Program-made: the position numbers and the translations under genes
Notes under the pieces: generated by a model
Seen by the model: only the letters and a program-made list of their open reading frames with translations
Told to the model about the DNA's origin: nothing
Database searches by the model: none
In this document: piece by piece, positions 17,871 to 26,257 of the stretch
How positions within the stretch are numbered: the stretch's first letter is position 1
Layout: the number at the start of each line of letters is the position of its first letter
Assembly (NCBI GenBank): GCA_036557405.1
Contig: DATBHO010000009.1
Span: 1-64,000, forward strand
Length of the DNA stretch: 64,000 bases
Source: TA-21 sp036557405
Lineage (GTDB): Archaea; Thermoproteota; Nitrososphaeria; Nitrososphaerales; Nitrososphaeraceae
Direction: 5' to 3'

Positions 17871-18407
17871 ATGAATAATCAAAAAGTTGGTTCAATCAAG
17901 CAGTCACCCGATCAGTGTATCGCGATGATAGAAATCCCAAAGGGTAGTAATATTAAATATGAATATGATGTGGAAAGTGGCTTTATCAAAGTAGACAGGA
18001 AACTATTTACAGCGATGTATTATCCGTGTAATTATGGGTTTATACCAAATACATTAGAGGAAGATGGAGACCCTCTTGATGTACTCGTACTCGGAGAAAC
18101 AGCATTAGCGCCATTATCTTTAATAAAAGTAATACCCATAGGCGTACTCAAGACTGAAGATGAAGAAGGGCAAGATTCAAAAATAGTAGCCATACCAACA
18201 TCGAAAATCGATCCTTCTTTTTTAGCCGTTAGTGATATCGAAGATGTACCATCACATTTAAAGGACCAGATAAAACACTTCTTTGAACATTACAAAGAAT
18301 TGGAGAAAGGGAAATTTGTGAAAGTCTCAGGTTGGGAAGGGAAGGGAACTGCTATAAAAAAAATTTCTGATGCGATAAATGGTTATAAAAAAGAAAGTGA
18401 AAACTAA
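17871..18407 (+). CDS. ppa: Inorganic pyrophosphatase (family I)
   Basis: Hydrolyses PPi to drive biosynthesis. Family I hallmarks are IEIPKGSNIKYEYD, YPCNYGFIPNT and the metal-binding EEDGDPLDVLVL (D-x-D-P-x-D). Its 178 residues are typical of hexameric microbial enzymes. It is convergent with cdvC, and the two stops overlap by four bases. Confidence 0.96.
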   Translation: MNNQKVGSIKQSPDQCIAMIEIPKGSNIKYEYDVESGFIKVDRKLFTAMYYPCNYGFIPNTLEEDGDPLDVLVLGETALAPLSLIKVIPIGVLKTEDEEGQDSKIVAIPTSKIDPSFLAVSDIEDVPSHLKDQIKHFFEHYKELEKGKFVKVSGWEGKGTAIKKISDAINGYKKESEN

Positions 18408-19672
18408 AGTGCTTTAAACTGCTCACTCCATCTCATGTATGCACGGATCATGTCCATGCTTACGCTAGGCTTTCTCATATTTAGAATTTCTTTAAAATCA
18501 GTCTCAGTTATGGATCTAGTATTTGCATCACTGTCTAATCCCTTTCCACTTTGGAATAGTTCATCTACAACGCGCAGTTGAACAGATTGACATATATCCT
18601 TTACATCACTTCCGCTGTAACCATCTGTTAATCTTGCTAGGTCCTCTATTTTCAATGAAGATTCCATGTGTAATCTTTTTGTGTACTGTGCAAATAGGTG
18701 GGCTCTAGAAGCTCCGCTTGGTAGTGTAACATAAATCCTTTTTTGAAATCTCCGAAGAAAACCTGCTTCCAAACTCCAAGGTTTGTTAGTCGCACCAATG
18801 ACGTACAATTTCGATTCTCGTGATTTTCCATTTATACCGTCCATTTCGGTAAGGAATTGATTTTTCACCCGAACTTCACCCCCAACTTCACTGTTTCTGT
18901 TACCCAAGAGCGAATCTATTTCATCAACAAAAATAAGAACGGGAACACCTTCATTATCATGTAATTTACGAGCCATAGAAAATAATTTTGATACATTTTT
19001 TTCTGCCTCACCTAACCATTTACTCATCATGGAAGCTGCATCAACATTTATGAAATAGCCATCGATTTCTGCTGCTGCTGCTGCTGCGATCAAGGTCTTC
19101 CCACATCCGGGCGGTCCAAATAATAAAATTCCTCTCGCCCAACCTAAGGGGAGTAAATCCGGTCTGATAGTAGGATAAACTATAGATTCTCTCATAGCCC
19201 TTTTTGCATCATCCAATCCTATTACTTCATTCCAAGATACCTTAGGTTTGTCTGTCATCAGTAATTCTTCAAAGTACAAATTGTATTCACCGTTGGGTTC
19301 ATTCTTTCTCTTTGCTGATTGTATGTTGTTAAGGATTGAATTTGTTTGACTTTCAGGTTTTTTATCAAATTGTCTAGCCTTATTATTTTCGATATCATAT
19401 ATTGGATTTGACATCTGCAGCGCTTTGATTCTGTTTTGATAAGAACTTGCTCTTTCCATGTATATCTTATTCAACTTATAATCAGGATAGATCTGTACTA
19501 ATTTCACTAATGCTTCAACCGCTCTCTGATACGCGCTAATTGCTTGCCCATTGGAACCCGCCGAGTCTAACCTAATTGCTTCAGCAGCGTATTTACTGGC
19601 GCTATTCTCTAGTTCCTGTGGAGCTAAACTCATATATTCATTAAAATTCAGAGCATTTCTTAGAATTACCAC
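18404..19672 (-). CDS. cdvC: CdvC, Vps4-like AAA+ ATPase with MIT domain
   Basis: An N-terminal MIT three-helix bundle (about residues 18-88) is followed by a linker and one AAA+ module. Walker A is GPPGCGKT (186-193), Walker B is LIFVDEID, sensor 1 is IGATNKP, and the arginine fingers are near RRFQKR. This is the ESCRT-III-remodelling ATPase of the Cdv cell-division machinery; the MIT domain binds CdvB-type partners. cdvA and cdvB are not in the window. The GTG start is at 19672. ATG at residue 14 (MSLAPQE) is an alternative that still keeps the MIT domain. The Ala5 stretch after Walker A is encoded by a GCA/GCT/GCG-type run. Confidence 0.93.
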   Translation of the reverse strand: MVILRNALNFNEYMSLAPQELENSASKYAAEAIRLDSAGSNGQAISAYQRAVEALVKLVQIYPDYKLNKIYMERASSYQNRIKALQMSNPIYDIENNKARQFDKKPESQTNSILNNIQSAKRKNEPNGEYNLYFEELLMTDKPKVSWNEVIGLDDAKRAMRESIVYPTIRPDLLPLGWARGILLFGPPGCGKTLIAAAAAAEIDGYFINVDAASMMSKWLGEAEKNVSKLFSMARKLHDNEGVPVLIFVDEIDSLLGNRNSEVGGEVRVKNQFLTEMDGINGKSRESKLYVIGATNKPWSLEAGFLRRFQKRIYVTLPSGASRAHLFAQYTKRLHMESSLKIEDLARLTDGYSGSDVKDICQSVQLRVVDELFQSGKGLDSDANTRSITETDFKEILNMRKPSVSMDMIRAYMRWSEQFKAL

Positions 19673-19972
19673 AATGTGAATCTATATTGGTCAAGGAACA
19701 AAATAAATTGAACAAAAGGTAAAAAGGATTATCATGTTTTTACGCAAAAAAATATAAGAAATATACAATAATTGTCTCCGCTTAACATTTTGTCTCTTGT
19801 ACGTACTATTTTAAGTAATAAATACATCATTTTGAAACATGTGGCTAATATGGGATTATGAGACCCAGCAGAAAATCACCTATTTTATAACATCATGTTT
19901 TTCAAGCTTTACATTTTTTTTTGTTTTGTACAATGAAATTGACATCTTGATTTACGTCTAAAAATAAAAAGA

Positions 19973-21169
19973 GTGCACATGGTTAAATGTCCTAGTGATA
20001 TTCCAAATTATCTTGATCTTGTAGCCAATCTAGAAGAATTAGGACTTTCAAAATATGAATCAATGGCGTACATAACATTGGTGTCGAGAGGAACATTAGG
20101 AGCAAGTGAAATTGCATATTATTCAAATCTTCCCAGAACAAAGATCTACACAACCTTAAAGAAGTTAGAGAGAAAAAAACTGTCAACAATTTCAAGTCAA
20201 AAACCAATGATAGCAACCGCTACACCGCCTAACGAGGCATTTGGGGAGATAATAACATTGCAAGAAAGAAGGTTAGAAACCATGCATAGAATTTCGAATA
20301 ATTTGGAGAAATTGAGGGAAGAGGGTAAAAAAGTATATGAAGAAAAAAAATACTTAATTTTAGAGCCTAATGTAGTGGTACAAAAAATTGAAGAGTTGAT
20401 TTCTTCAACCAAATCAAACATATATTTAATTCTTGATTCATGGGGGCAAAATGTAATTCTTCAAAGTAAATCTTCTTTATCAGAGGTTGCCAGAAAGGGG
20501 ATAAAAATCAATATGCTACTTGGGATCCATTCTATCATAGACGATAGCGTTGGAACGTTCCCAAAGGGAGTAGAAATTAGATTGGATAGTGTCTCGGGAA
20601 ATATCCTAATTTTCGATTTCAAAAAAATAATTTTTATTGATAGCACAAATGGAAAAGCCTCACAATTATTGGCAGCAGATTCATTCGGTACTTCATATGT
20701 TAAGCTATTTGATGAGAAATGGAAGAAAGCTCTAAGGATAAATCCTGCCATGCTGAGAAATGAAACTTCAAAAAAAGCATTAATTCTATCAAAAATGATA
20801 GATAATGAACTTTCACAAATTTTACTTGACTTATCAATCAAAAAAGATAATGACTATTCATCCCTTATAGATGAGATCGAAAAATTTGATAGTGATGTAA
20901 AATGTCAAAATATTGAAGAAATTATAAGAATTGTAGATTATGCTCTGAGGATGTGCTATTTGGGGTATTTAAAATACGAAAACCAAAACAACAACCTAGA
21001 GATCTATTTTGATTCAAAGGAAAAATCGGTTGTACCCTGGGTTCTAATTATTATGGCCTATATTCAGAAATTTGGAAATAATCCAATAATCACCTATGAC
21101 CAAGGTGAATTGAAAGGAAATACGGTGTATATGACTTTCCAGTCTCCAAATTTGATTCATGTAAATTAG
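19973..21169 (+). CDS. TrmB-family transcriptional regulator
   Basis: Residues 20-85 form the TrmB-type winged helix (LGLSKYESMAYITLVSRG, then the recognition helix in LPRTKIYTTLKKLERK). A coiled-coil helix covers about 95-120 and a PLD-like effector-binding domain starts at about residue 130 (IEELISSTKSNIYLILDSW). The extra C-terminal 130 residues are helical and not assigned. Thaumarchaea carry many TrmB paralogues, so the target cannot be deduced. GTG 19973 is followed by an in-frame ATG at codon 3. Confidence 0.82.
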   Translation: MHMVKCPSDIPNYLDLVANLEELGLSKYESMAYITLVSRGTLGASEIAYYSNLPRTKIYTTLKKLERKKLSTISSQKPMIATATPPNEAFGEIITLQERRLETMHRISNNLEKLREEGKKVYEEKKYLILEPNVVVQKIEELISSTKSNIYLILDSWGQNVILQSKSSLSEVARKGIKINMLLGIHSIIDDSVGTFPKGVEIRLDSVSGNILIFDFKKIIFIDSTNGKASQLLAADSFGTSYVKLFDEKWKKALRINPAMLRNETSKKALILSKMIDNELSQILLDLSIKKDNDYSSLIDEIEKFDSDVKCQNIEEIIRIVDYALRMCYLGYLKYENQNNNLEIYFDSKEKSVVPWVLIIMAYIQKFGNNPIITYDQGELKGNTVYMTFQSPNLIHVN

Positions 21170-21195
21170 ACTATAGTAAACCTGGTCTTCGTTTA

Positions 21196-21774
21196 TTAAT
21201 ATTGATCACATGCAGGATTTGTGCCTATGAGTTTTTTATACCGGACGCGCAATTTGTTACCACATATTGAGCAAATTGATTGTGTTGAGCCATGCCCCTT
21301 GCCACAAATACCACAATATTTGATCCATTTTCTTCTCTCTCTAATTCCTTTTGTTCCTAAATTAAGTAATTCTATTGATAAAGTTTTTGCCAAATTACTT
21401 ATTGCGAAGTCATCCGTAACTAGTATTGCATTGTAATCCTTTGCCAGGGCAAGGATCGAAACATCAGCTTCAGTGAGACGGCTTTCTCCTGTTCGTTTCG
21501 CAATCAATTTAACCATTTTTGTAGTATTAGTATTAGGTTCATATATGATAATTCTCTTGGTTAATATCAAAGTATCCAAAGATGAAATTTTGTGTTGTAT
21601 GTGCGATATCTCATCGAATACCATTCCCGTTGTAAGGCAAGTATCGGTAGTATGCAGATGAAATCCTTGATAAAATGCAGTTGCATCCAAGGCATATTTC
21701 AATTCTACCCTAGAATCCAAGTTTTTCAAGTTGTCTAATCCCTCTTTTACCGATGCGTAGGAATACTCCGTCAT
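21196..21774 (-). CDS. nob1: rRNA endonuclease Nob1 (PIN domain + zinc ribbon)
   Basis: Nob1 cleaves the 3' end of pre-16S rRNA. The PIN domain has YALDATAFY (first Asp), RLTEADVSILALA and LVTDDFAISNLA (paired Asp). The C-terminal zinc ribbon is CGICGKGH...CSICGNKL. The reading frame extends up to 21837, well inside nadK. ATG 21774 still overlaps nadK by 65 bases. TTG 21720, just before the nadK stop, would give the usual PIN start with 11 bases of overlap. The pair is translationally coupled in one operon. Confidence 0.88.
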   Translation of the reverse strand: MTEYSYASVKEGLDNLKNLDSRVELKYALDATAFYQGFHLHTTDTCLTTGMVFDEISHIQHKISSLDTLILTKRIIIYEPNTNTTKMVKLIAKRTGESRLTEADVSILALAKDYNAILVTDDFAISNLAKTLSIELLNLGTKGIRERRKWIKYCGICGKGHGSTQSICSICGNKLRVRYKKLIGTNPACDQY

Positions 21775-22528
21775 ATGGGTATTTAGAAATCGTGATGTTA
21801 TTTTCTGGTGTTGAATCAAATACTCGTTGACCGTCAATAATTATTTTGGAACTATCAGTCGAACTGATACCAATATCCTTTAAATCAAGTATTAATGCAG
21901 GTGTCTTGTTAACCGGTGCGATAGGTAGTATCAAAACACAATTCATGTTTTCATGAAGTATAGGTCCTCCGAGGGATAGTGCATGTCCAGTGGACCCTGT
22001 TGGTGAAGAAACTATTACTCCATCCATTTTTTGCGATACAGGATAATCAAATACATTAATCGTAATTGTAGGAGTCTTAGTTAAATTTGTTCTCGTAATT
22101 ACTATATCATTCAATGCAGCGCCAATCATCTCCCCATCAATATGTGCCTGCAACCTAAGTCTTTTATCATAAAAATAATTTCCGTTGAAAATATCGTGCA
22201 ATTGTTGTTCAATGGGCCTTGTATTTGCTTCTGCCAAAATACCTCTAGTTCCACCAATGTTTAAGCTGAAAACTGGCGTACTCTTTCTAATCGTTCTAAA
22301 TGCACGAAGAGTAGTACCATCTCCTCCAATTGCAAAAACTAGATCTAGATCAGTATTGATAAGTTCTGCAGATTCAACCAGACTAACATTATTGATACCT
22401 AATGGCTCTATTGAGAATATTTCAATACCTTTTTCGTCTAAAAATTTTGCTACCTGTCGTGCTGCATCATTTGCTAATGCATTCTTGATTTTTGTTATAA
22501 TTGCAACTTTCTTGATCTGAAGCACCAA
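21710..22528 (-). CDS. nadK: NAD kinase
   Basis: Phosphorylates NAD to NADP. FAIGGDGTTLRAF (GGDGT at 68-72) is the nucleotide-binding catalytic motif. NIGGTRGILAE and the DGVIVSSPTGSTGHALSLGGPI beta-sandwich motif complete the family signature. The length is 272 residues. The start is a TTG or the GTG right after it. Its 3' end overlaps nob1. Confidence 0.94.
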   Translation of the reverse strand: MVLQIKKVAIITKIKNALANDAARQVAKFLDEKGIEIFSIEPLGINNVSLVESAELINTDLDLVFAIGGDGTTLRAFRTIRKSTPVFSLNIGGTRGILAEANTRPIEQQLHDIFNGNYFYDKRLRLQAHIDGEMIGAALNDIVITRTNLTKTPTITINVFDYPVSQKMDGVIVSSPTGSTGHALSLGGPILHENMNCVLILPIAPVNKTPALILDLKDIGISSTDSSKIIIDGQRVFDSTPENNITISKYPYDGVFLRIGKRGIRQLEKLGF

Positions 22529-22621
22529 TTAACAGGTTTGTTCAATGCATGACTTAAATGCATTTTTATCTTCCATTTTGCCATCCACACGAATAAATAT
22601 CCTCGAATTATTTCGTTTTAT

Positions 22622-22695
22622 GGGCCGATAGCTCAGCTTGGCGGAGCGTTCGACTGATAATCGAAAGGCCGAGGGTTCAAATCCCTTTCGGCCCA
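22622..22695 (+). tRNA. tRNA-Ile (GAT)
   Basis: The complete cloverleaf has acceptor GGGCCGA pairing with TCGGCCC, discriminator A, D-stem GCTC/GAGC and anticodon stem TTCGA/TCGAA with loop CTGATAA giving anticodon GAT. The T-stem is GAGGG/CCCTT with loop TTCAAAT. There is no intron and no encoded CCA. Confidence 0.95.
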
Positions 22696-22873
22696 GTTTA
22701 ATCAACAATGAAATCGATCGACAATGTATTTGACCTAGAGGCAGATGATGTAAGAAATGATTGGTCAAAATTTCGGAATTACGTCTTGTTATTGTGAAGT
22801 ATGTAGCAGGTCAGAACATTCCAATTAAGGTATCCAAATCTAATAATAAATCAAACTTCTATTAGGAAAGAAG
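22696..22873. other. Intergenic region after tRNA-Ile
   Basis: About 180 bases with no gene that can be supported. A 23-codon ATG frame at 22757-22828 contains CYCEVC, but it is too short to claim. Confidence 0.3.
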
Positions 22874-23784
22874 TTAAGGTATAAAATTGCGATATTGCTC
22901 TTTTGCCCAATCAATAAGTGATGCTAAGTCCGTGGTATTATAATCAACGTCTATGTCCTGCGATACCTGCAACAAATCATTATTAGTAAATACGACTATT
23001 TTTATATCATTTTCAATCTTGTCCCTTAATGCTTTCATAGTATTGGACAAGAATTTCAGGGTATTTGCATTAAAAGAAAATATTAATACTGTAGATAGTC
23101 CATCCACATTTTTTAATTTCTTGGCAATAAGCCTTTGAATGTCAATATCGAAAAATGGATCTATCTTAGTTTCAACATCTGGCAAATACATTGTATGCCA
23201 TCCCATCAAATGCAATATTACAGAAGCGATTCTTGCTTGATAATTAGCCTCCTCTGATCCAGAAACGATTATGGAATATGCATTTAATTTTGGAATGTCT
23301 ATCGTAGAAACAAATTTTGTCATCAGTACAAGGTCTAGAACAGTTGTAGAAATTAATAATTTCTCAGTTTCACTTATTTTACCTCTGTCGTACATATCAT
23401 TTAATATATTCAAACTTGGTAAAATAATATCGAATAAAATTCTTTCTTTCGAAATAGTTGAAAATAATAAATTCGAAATTATATTTATTGCCTGTGATTC
23501 ATTTCCTTGTAGCAGACATTCCAACAACTTTTGTTGTAAACTGTGAATATTTAGCGGAAATTCAATCGGTTGTGCGTCTTTATCTAGATACCATACATTA
23601 ACAGTTCCTATTTTTTTTTTCTAATTAATCCTTGTGCAAGCATTAGATTCAGATATTTTGTCAGTGTCATTCGATTAATCTTGGTCTCTAACGCTAGTTC
23701 AATTCCTGACAGACCAGAGTAGTTTTTAGATAAAGCATAAAATACCTTTTGTTTTACTTCTTGAAAATTATACCCGTGATCCAT
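22874..23784 (-). CDS. wHTH + B12-domain-like protein, frame broken at A10 tract
   Basis: From ATG 23784 the frame encodes a winged helix (SGIELALETKINRMTLTKYL) and stops at TAG directly after ten A's (plus-strand T's at 23611-23620). In the shifted frame the protein continues without a stop as IGTVNVWYLD..., then a four-helix cap with MYDRGKISETEKLL and a Rossmann-like half (IIVSGSEEANYQARIASVIL) to the stop at 22874. Cap plus Rossmann resembles cobalamin-binding regulators of the CarH/MerR-B12 type, but the cobalamin-ligand motif D-x-H-x-x-G is absent (GSEEANYQ instead). A TATA box 28 nt before the ATG supports that start. The break may be transcriptional slippage, an assembly error, or real decay. 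It is divergent from argG. Confidence 0.6.
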
Positions 23785-23805
23785 ATAGAGATATTGATCA
23801 TGTAT

Positions 23806-23817
23806 GTTTTAATAGTT
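23806..23817 (-). promoter_or_regulatory. TATA box for the wHTH/B12-like gene
   Basis: On the minus strand ACTATTAAAACA is centred about 28 nt before ATG 23784. It marks an active-looking leaderless promoter for the interrupted gene. Confidence 0.4.
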
Positions 23818-23888
23818 TTCATTTTTTAATGCCAGTGAAATCGTTAATCAAAAAATATAAGTCTATACTTATATCGGTTGGATTAGTA

Positions 23889-25100
23889 ATGTCCAATAAA
23901 AAAGTTGTTTTAGCTTTCTCTGGTGGCTTGGATACATCTGTATGTGTAAAATATCTTCAAAATTATCATAAATTGGAGGTCATTACCGCAACCGTTGACT
24001 GTGGACAAGGCGATAACTTTGTTGAAATTACTAAAAAATCAAAATTACTTGGTGCACTAAAGCACGTTAATATTGATGCAAAGAAAGAATTCGCAGAAGG
24101 ATTTGTCAACAAATCTATAATGGCAAATGGTCTCTACGAGGGAAAATACCCCCTTGCTACTGCATTAACCCGGCCTTTGATCGCGGCAAAAATAGTGGAA
24201 GTAGCCGCGCAAGAGAATGCAATCGCAGTTGCCCATGGTTGTACAGGCAAGGGAAATGATCAAGTTAGGTTTGATATTGCCATTTTATCCCTAGATCCGA
24301 GCATCAAGATTATTGCTCCTATACGGGAGATGAATCTTACAAGGGATCTTGAAATCAAATACGCAAAAAAAAATAAAATTCCAATTGATGAGGAAATTAA
24401 AAAGTATAGCACTGATACAAATATGTGGGGAAGAGCTATAGAAGGTGGAATTTTAGAAGACCCTTGGCTTGAACCTCCTGAAAGTATTTTTAAGTTGGTC
24501 AAAAATATGAATATTCCTGATGAATATCTCGAATTGGAATTCGAAAATGGAATACCAATAGGGATTGACAATCGAAAAATGAACCTAATGGATCTAATCG
24601 CGTATCTAAATATCAAGGCAGGTGAGCATGGAATTGGTGTAATAGATTTTATAGAAGATAGAGTTGTTGGGATAAAGACTAGGGAAATATACGAAGCCCC
24701 CGCCGCACAGACTATTTTCGTAGCCCACAAAGATTTGGAACAACTAGTTCTAACTAAACATGAATTACGGTTTAAACAAATTGTGGATGATCAGTGGAGT
24801 TGGATGGTCTATTCTGGGTTATGGTTCGATCCTCTAAGAGAAGACTTGGATAGGTTTATAGATGCAACTCAAAATAGAGTTACAGGAAAAGTTAAAGTGA
24901 AATTGCAAAATGGATCCCTAAAGGTGGTAGGAAGAAAATCCATAAATTCACTGTACAGCCAGACGCTGGCGACTTATGTTTCAGATTCTGAATTTAATCA
25001 AAACCTTGCAAAAGGTTTTATAGAGTTATGGGGGATGGAAACAGTTATTGCTAATAGATTATCAAGGAACCTATCCAGGAATAGGAAAAGAGGAAAATAG
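23889..25100 (+). CDS. argG: Argininosuccinate synthase
   Basis: Joins citrulline and aspartate using ATP. The PP-loop AFSGGLDTSVC is at the N-terminus. VAHGCTGKGNDQVRF and the EDPWLEPPE segment are also diagnostic. The frame opens at 23829, but ATG 23889 (MSNKKVVLAFSGG) is preferred: it gives the standard N-terminus and sits about 32 nt after an AAAAATATAA box. First gene of the arginine/lysine cluster, two bases before lysW-1. argH is not in the window. Confidence 0.96.
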   Translation: MSNKKVVLAFSGGLDTSVCVKYLQNYHKLEVITATVDCGQGDNFVEITKKSKLLGALKHVNIDAKKEFAEGFVNKSIMANGLYEGKYPLATALTRPLIAAKIVEVAAQENAIAVAHGCTGKGNDQVRFDIAILSLDPSIKIIAPIREMNLTRDLEIKYAKKNKIPIDEEIKKYSTDTNMWGRAIEGGILEDPWLEPPESIFKLVKNMNIPDEYLELEFENGIPIGIDNRKMNLMDLIAYLNIKAGEHGIGVIDFIEDRVVGIKTREIYEAPAAQTIFVAHKDLEQLVLTKHELRFKQIVDDQWSWMVYSGLWFDPLREDLDRFIDATQNRVTGKVKVKLQNGSLKVVGRKSINSLYSQTLATYVSDSEFNQNLAKGFIELWGMETVIANRLSRNLSRNRKRGK

Positions 25101-25102
25101 AA

Positions 25103-25276
25103 ATGAAAAAGGAGTGTAAGGACTGTGGTGCTGAACTGACCATACCTCAGGACTCAATGGTCGGAGAAATTATAACATGTCCAGATTGCGGCACCGATTT
25201 TGAAATTGTATCAAAAAATCAGGATACTGTTGAAATGAAGGAAGCAGAATCAGTCGGGGAAGACTGGGGACAATAG
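25103..25276 (+). CDS. lysW: LysW-type amino-group carrier protein, copy 1 (C-terminal Gln)
   Basis: A 57-residue acidic carrier with an N-terminal zinc ribbon: C5-x2-C8 and C-x2-C in ITCPDCGTDFE. In LysW the side-chain carboxylate of the last Glu of EDWGE is joined to the amino group of glutamate or alpha-aminoadipate. Here the end reads GEDWGQ followed by TAG, so that Glu is replaced by Gln (CAA). It sits two bases after argG, and the stop abuts the TTG of argX. This is presumably the arginine-branch carrier. How a Gln terminus is charged is unclear; deamidation or a non-carrier role are possibilities. Confidence 0.9.
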   Translation: MKKECKDCGAELTIPQDSMVGEIITCPDCGTDFEIVSKNQDTVEMKEAESVGEDWGQ

Positions 25277-26137
25277 TTGATTAGAATATGCATAATTTAT
25301 GACAAACTAAGATTTGAAGAAAAACAAATATACAGTAAAATTAAGGAAAAAGGACTTGACGCTTCCCTAGTAGATGGAAAATCAATAACATTTGATACAG
25401 AAACAAGTAAACCTAATCCTATATTTGGTAACATAATATTCCAACGTGTGATAAGTTATAACAGGGGGTTACACATAACCTATTGTCTAGAAGAAATAGG
25501 ATTGCCTGTTGTTAACTCATTTAATGTAAGCGAGATCTGTGGAAATAAACTAATCACGTCCATGGTCTTAAAAAAGAATAATGTACCGACACCAAAAACC
25601 ACTTTTGCTTTTAGCACAGAATCAGCAAGAGAGTGTATGAATAACTTAGGATATCCACTGGTGGTTAAACCGATTATTGGATCCTGGGGACGTGGGGTTT
25701 ACCAAATTAAAGATCAAACCATGGCTGAAATGTTGTTGGACGTGAGGCAAGAGAACGATAATTTATTTTCCAGAATATATTATTTCCAAGAATTGATTGA
25801 TCGTCCTACTCGCGACATTAGATGCATTGTGATAGGGGATGAAATTGCTGCATGCGTATATAGATATTCACCAGAAAATGAATGGAGAACCAATGTGGCG
25901 GTAGGCGGTAAAACGGAAGCGGCGCCTTTGAATTCAGAATTACGAGAGATTGTACTAAAAGCCTCGAAGGCAGTAGGTGAAGGCATCTTAGGTGTTGATC
26001 TCATGGAAGATAGGGAAAGAGGCTATTTAGTGCATGAAGTAAACAATACTGTAGAATTTAGAGGCGCTTCAGCTGCTTCTAAGTCTGACATTGCAGGAAA
26101 GATGATAGACTATCTGGTAGAGAGATCTAGCAAATAG
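25277..26137 (+). CDS. argX: ATP-grasp LysW ligase, probable ArgX (glutamate-LysW ligase)
   Basis: A RimK/LysX-type ATP-grasp ligase of 286 residues: FGNIIFQRVISYNRGLH, KPIIGSWGRGVYQI (ATP-binding Lys and Gly loop), IRCIVIGDEIAACVYRYSPENEWRTN, and VDLMEDRERGYLVHEVNNTVEFRG with the metal ligands. Placed with argG and lysW-1 and ahead of the argC-like gene, it most likely loads glutamate for ornithine/arginine synthesis. Its C-terminal substrate region (EFRGASAASKSDIAG) differs from the second paralogue's EFKNTVRVTEINIPS. The ArgX versus LysX split is inferred from context plus this contrast. Confidence 0.82.
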   Translation: MIRICIIYDKLRFEEKQIYSKIKEKGLDASLVDGKSITFDTETSKPNPIFGNIIFQRVISYNRGLHITYCLEEIGLPVVNSFNVSEICGNKLITSMVLKKNNVPTPKTTFAFSTESARECMNNLGYPLVVKPIIGSWGRGVYQIKDQTMAEMLLDVRQENDNLFSRIYYFQELIDRPTRDIRCIVIGDEIAACVYRYSPENEWRTNVAVGGKTEAAPLNSELREIVLKASKAVGEGILGVDLMEDRERGYLVHEVNNTVEFRGASAASKSDIAGKMIDYLVERSSK

Positions 26138-26257
26138 ATTTGTATCATGGTAATGATTCAAGCCTGATTGTCTGAACTTGATAGTAGAGTACCATCATCC
26201 ATATAACAAAATTCATAAGATGTCGTCGTAGAAATTTTGGTGAAGGAAGAAATTGAA

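Noticed and set aside
22529..22768. Minus-strand reading frame of 79 codons
   Set aside because: It runs antisense across the complete tRNA-Ile gene and has no protein-like motif.
22757..22828. 23-codon ATG frame with CYCEVC
   Set aside because: Too short, no promoter spacing that fits, and no second line of evidence. Kept only as a note.
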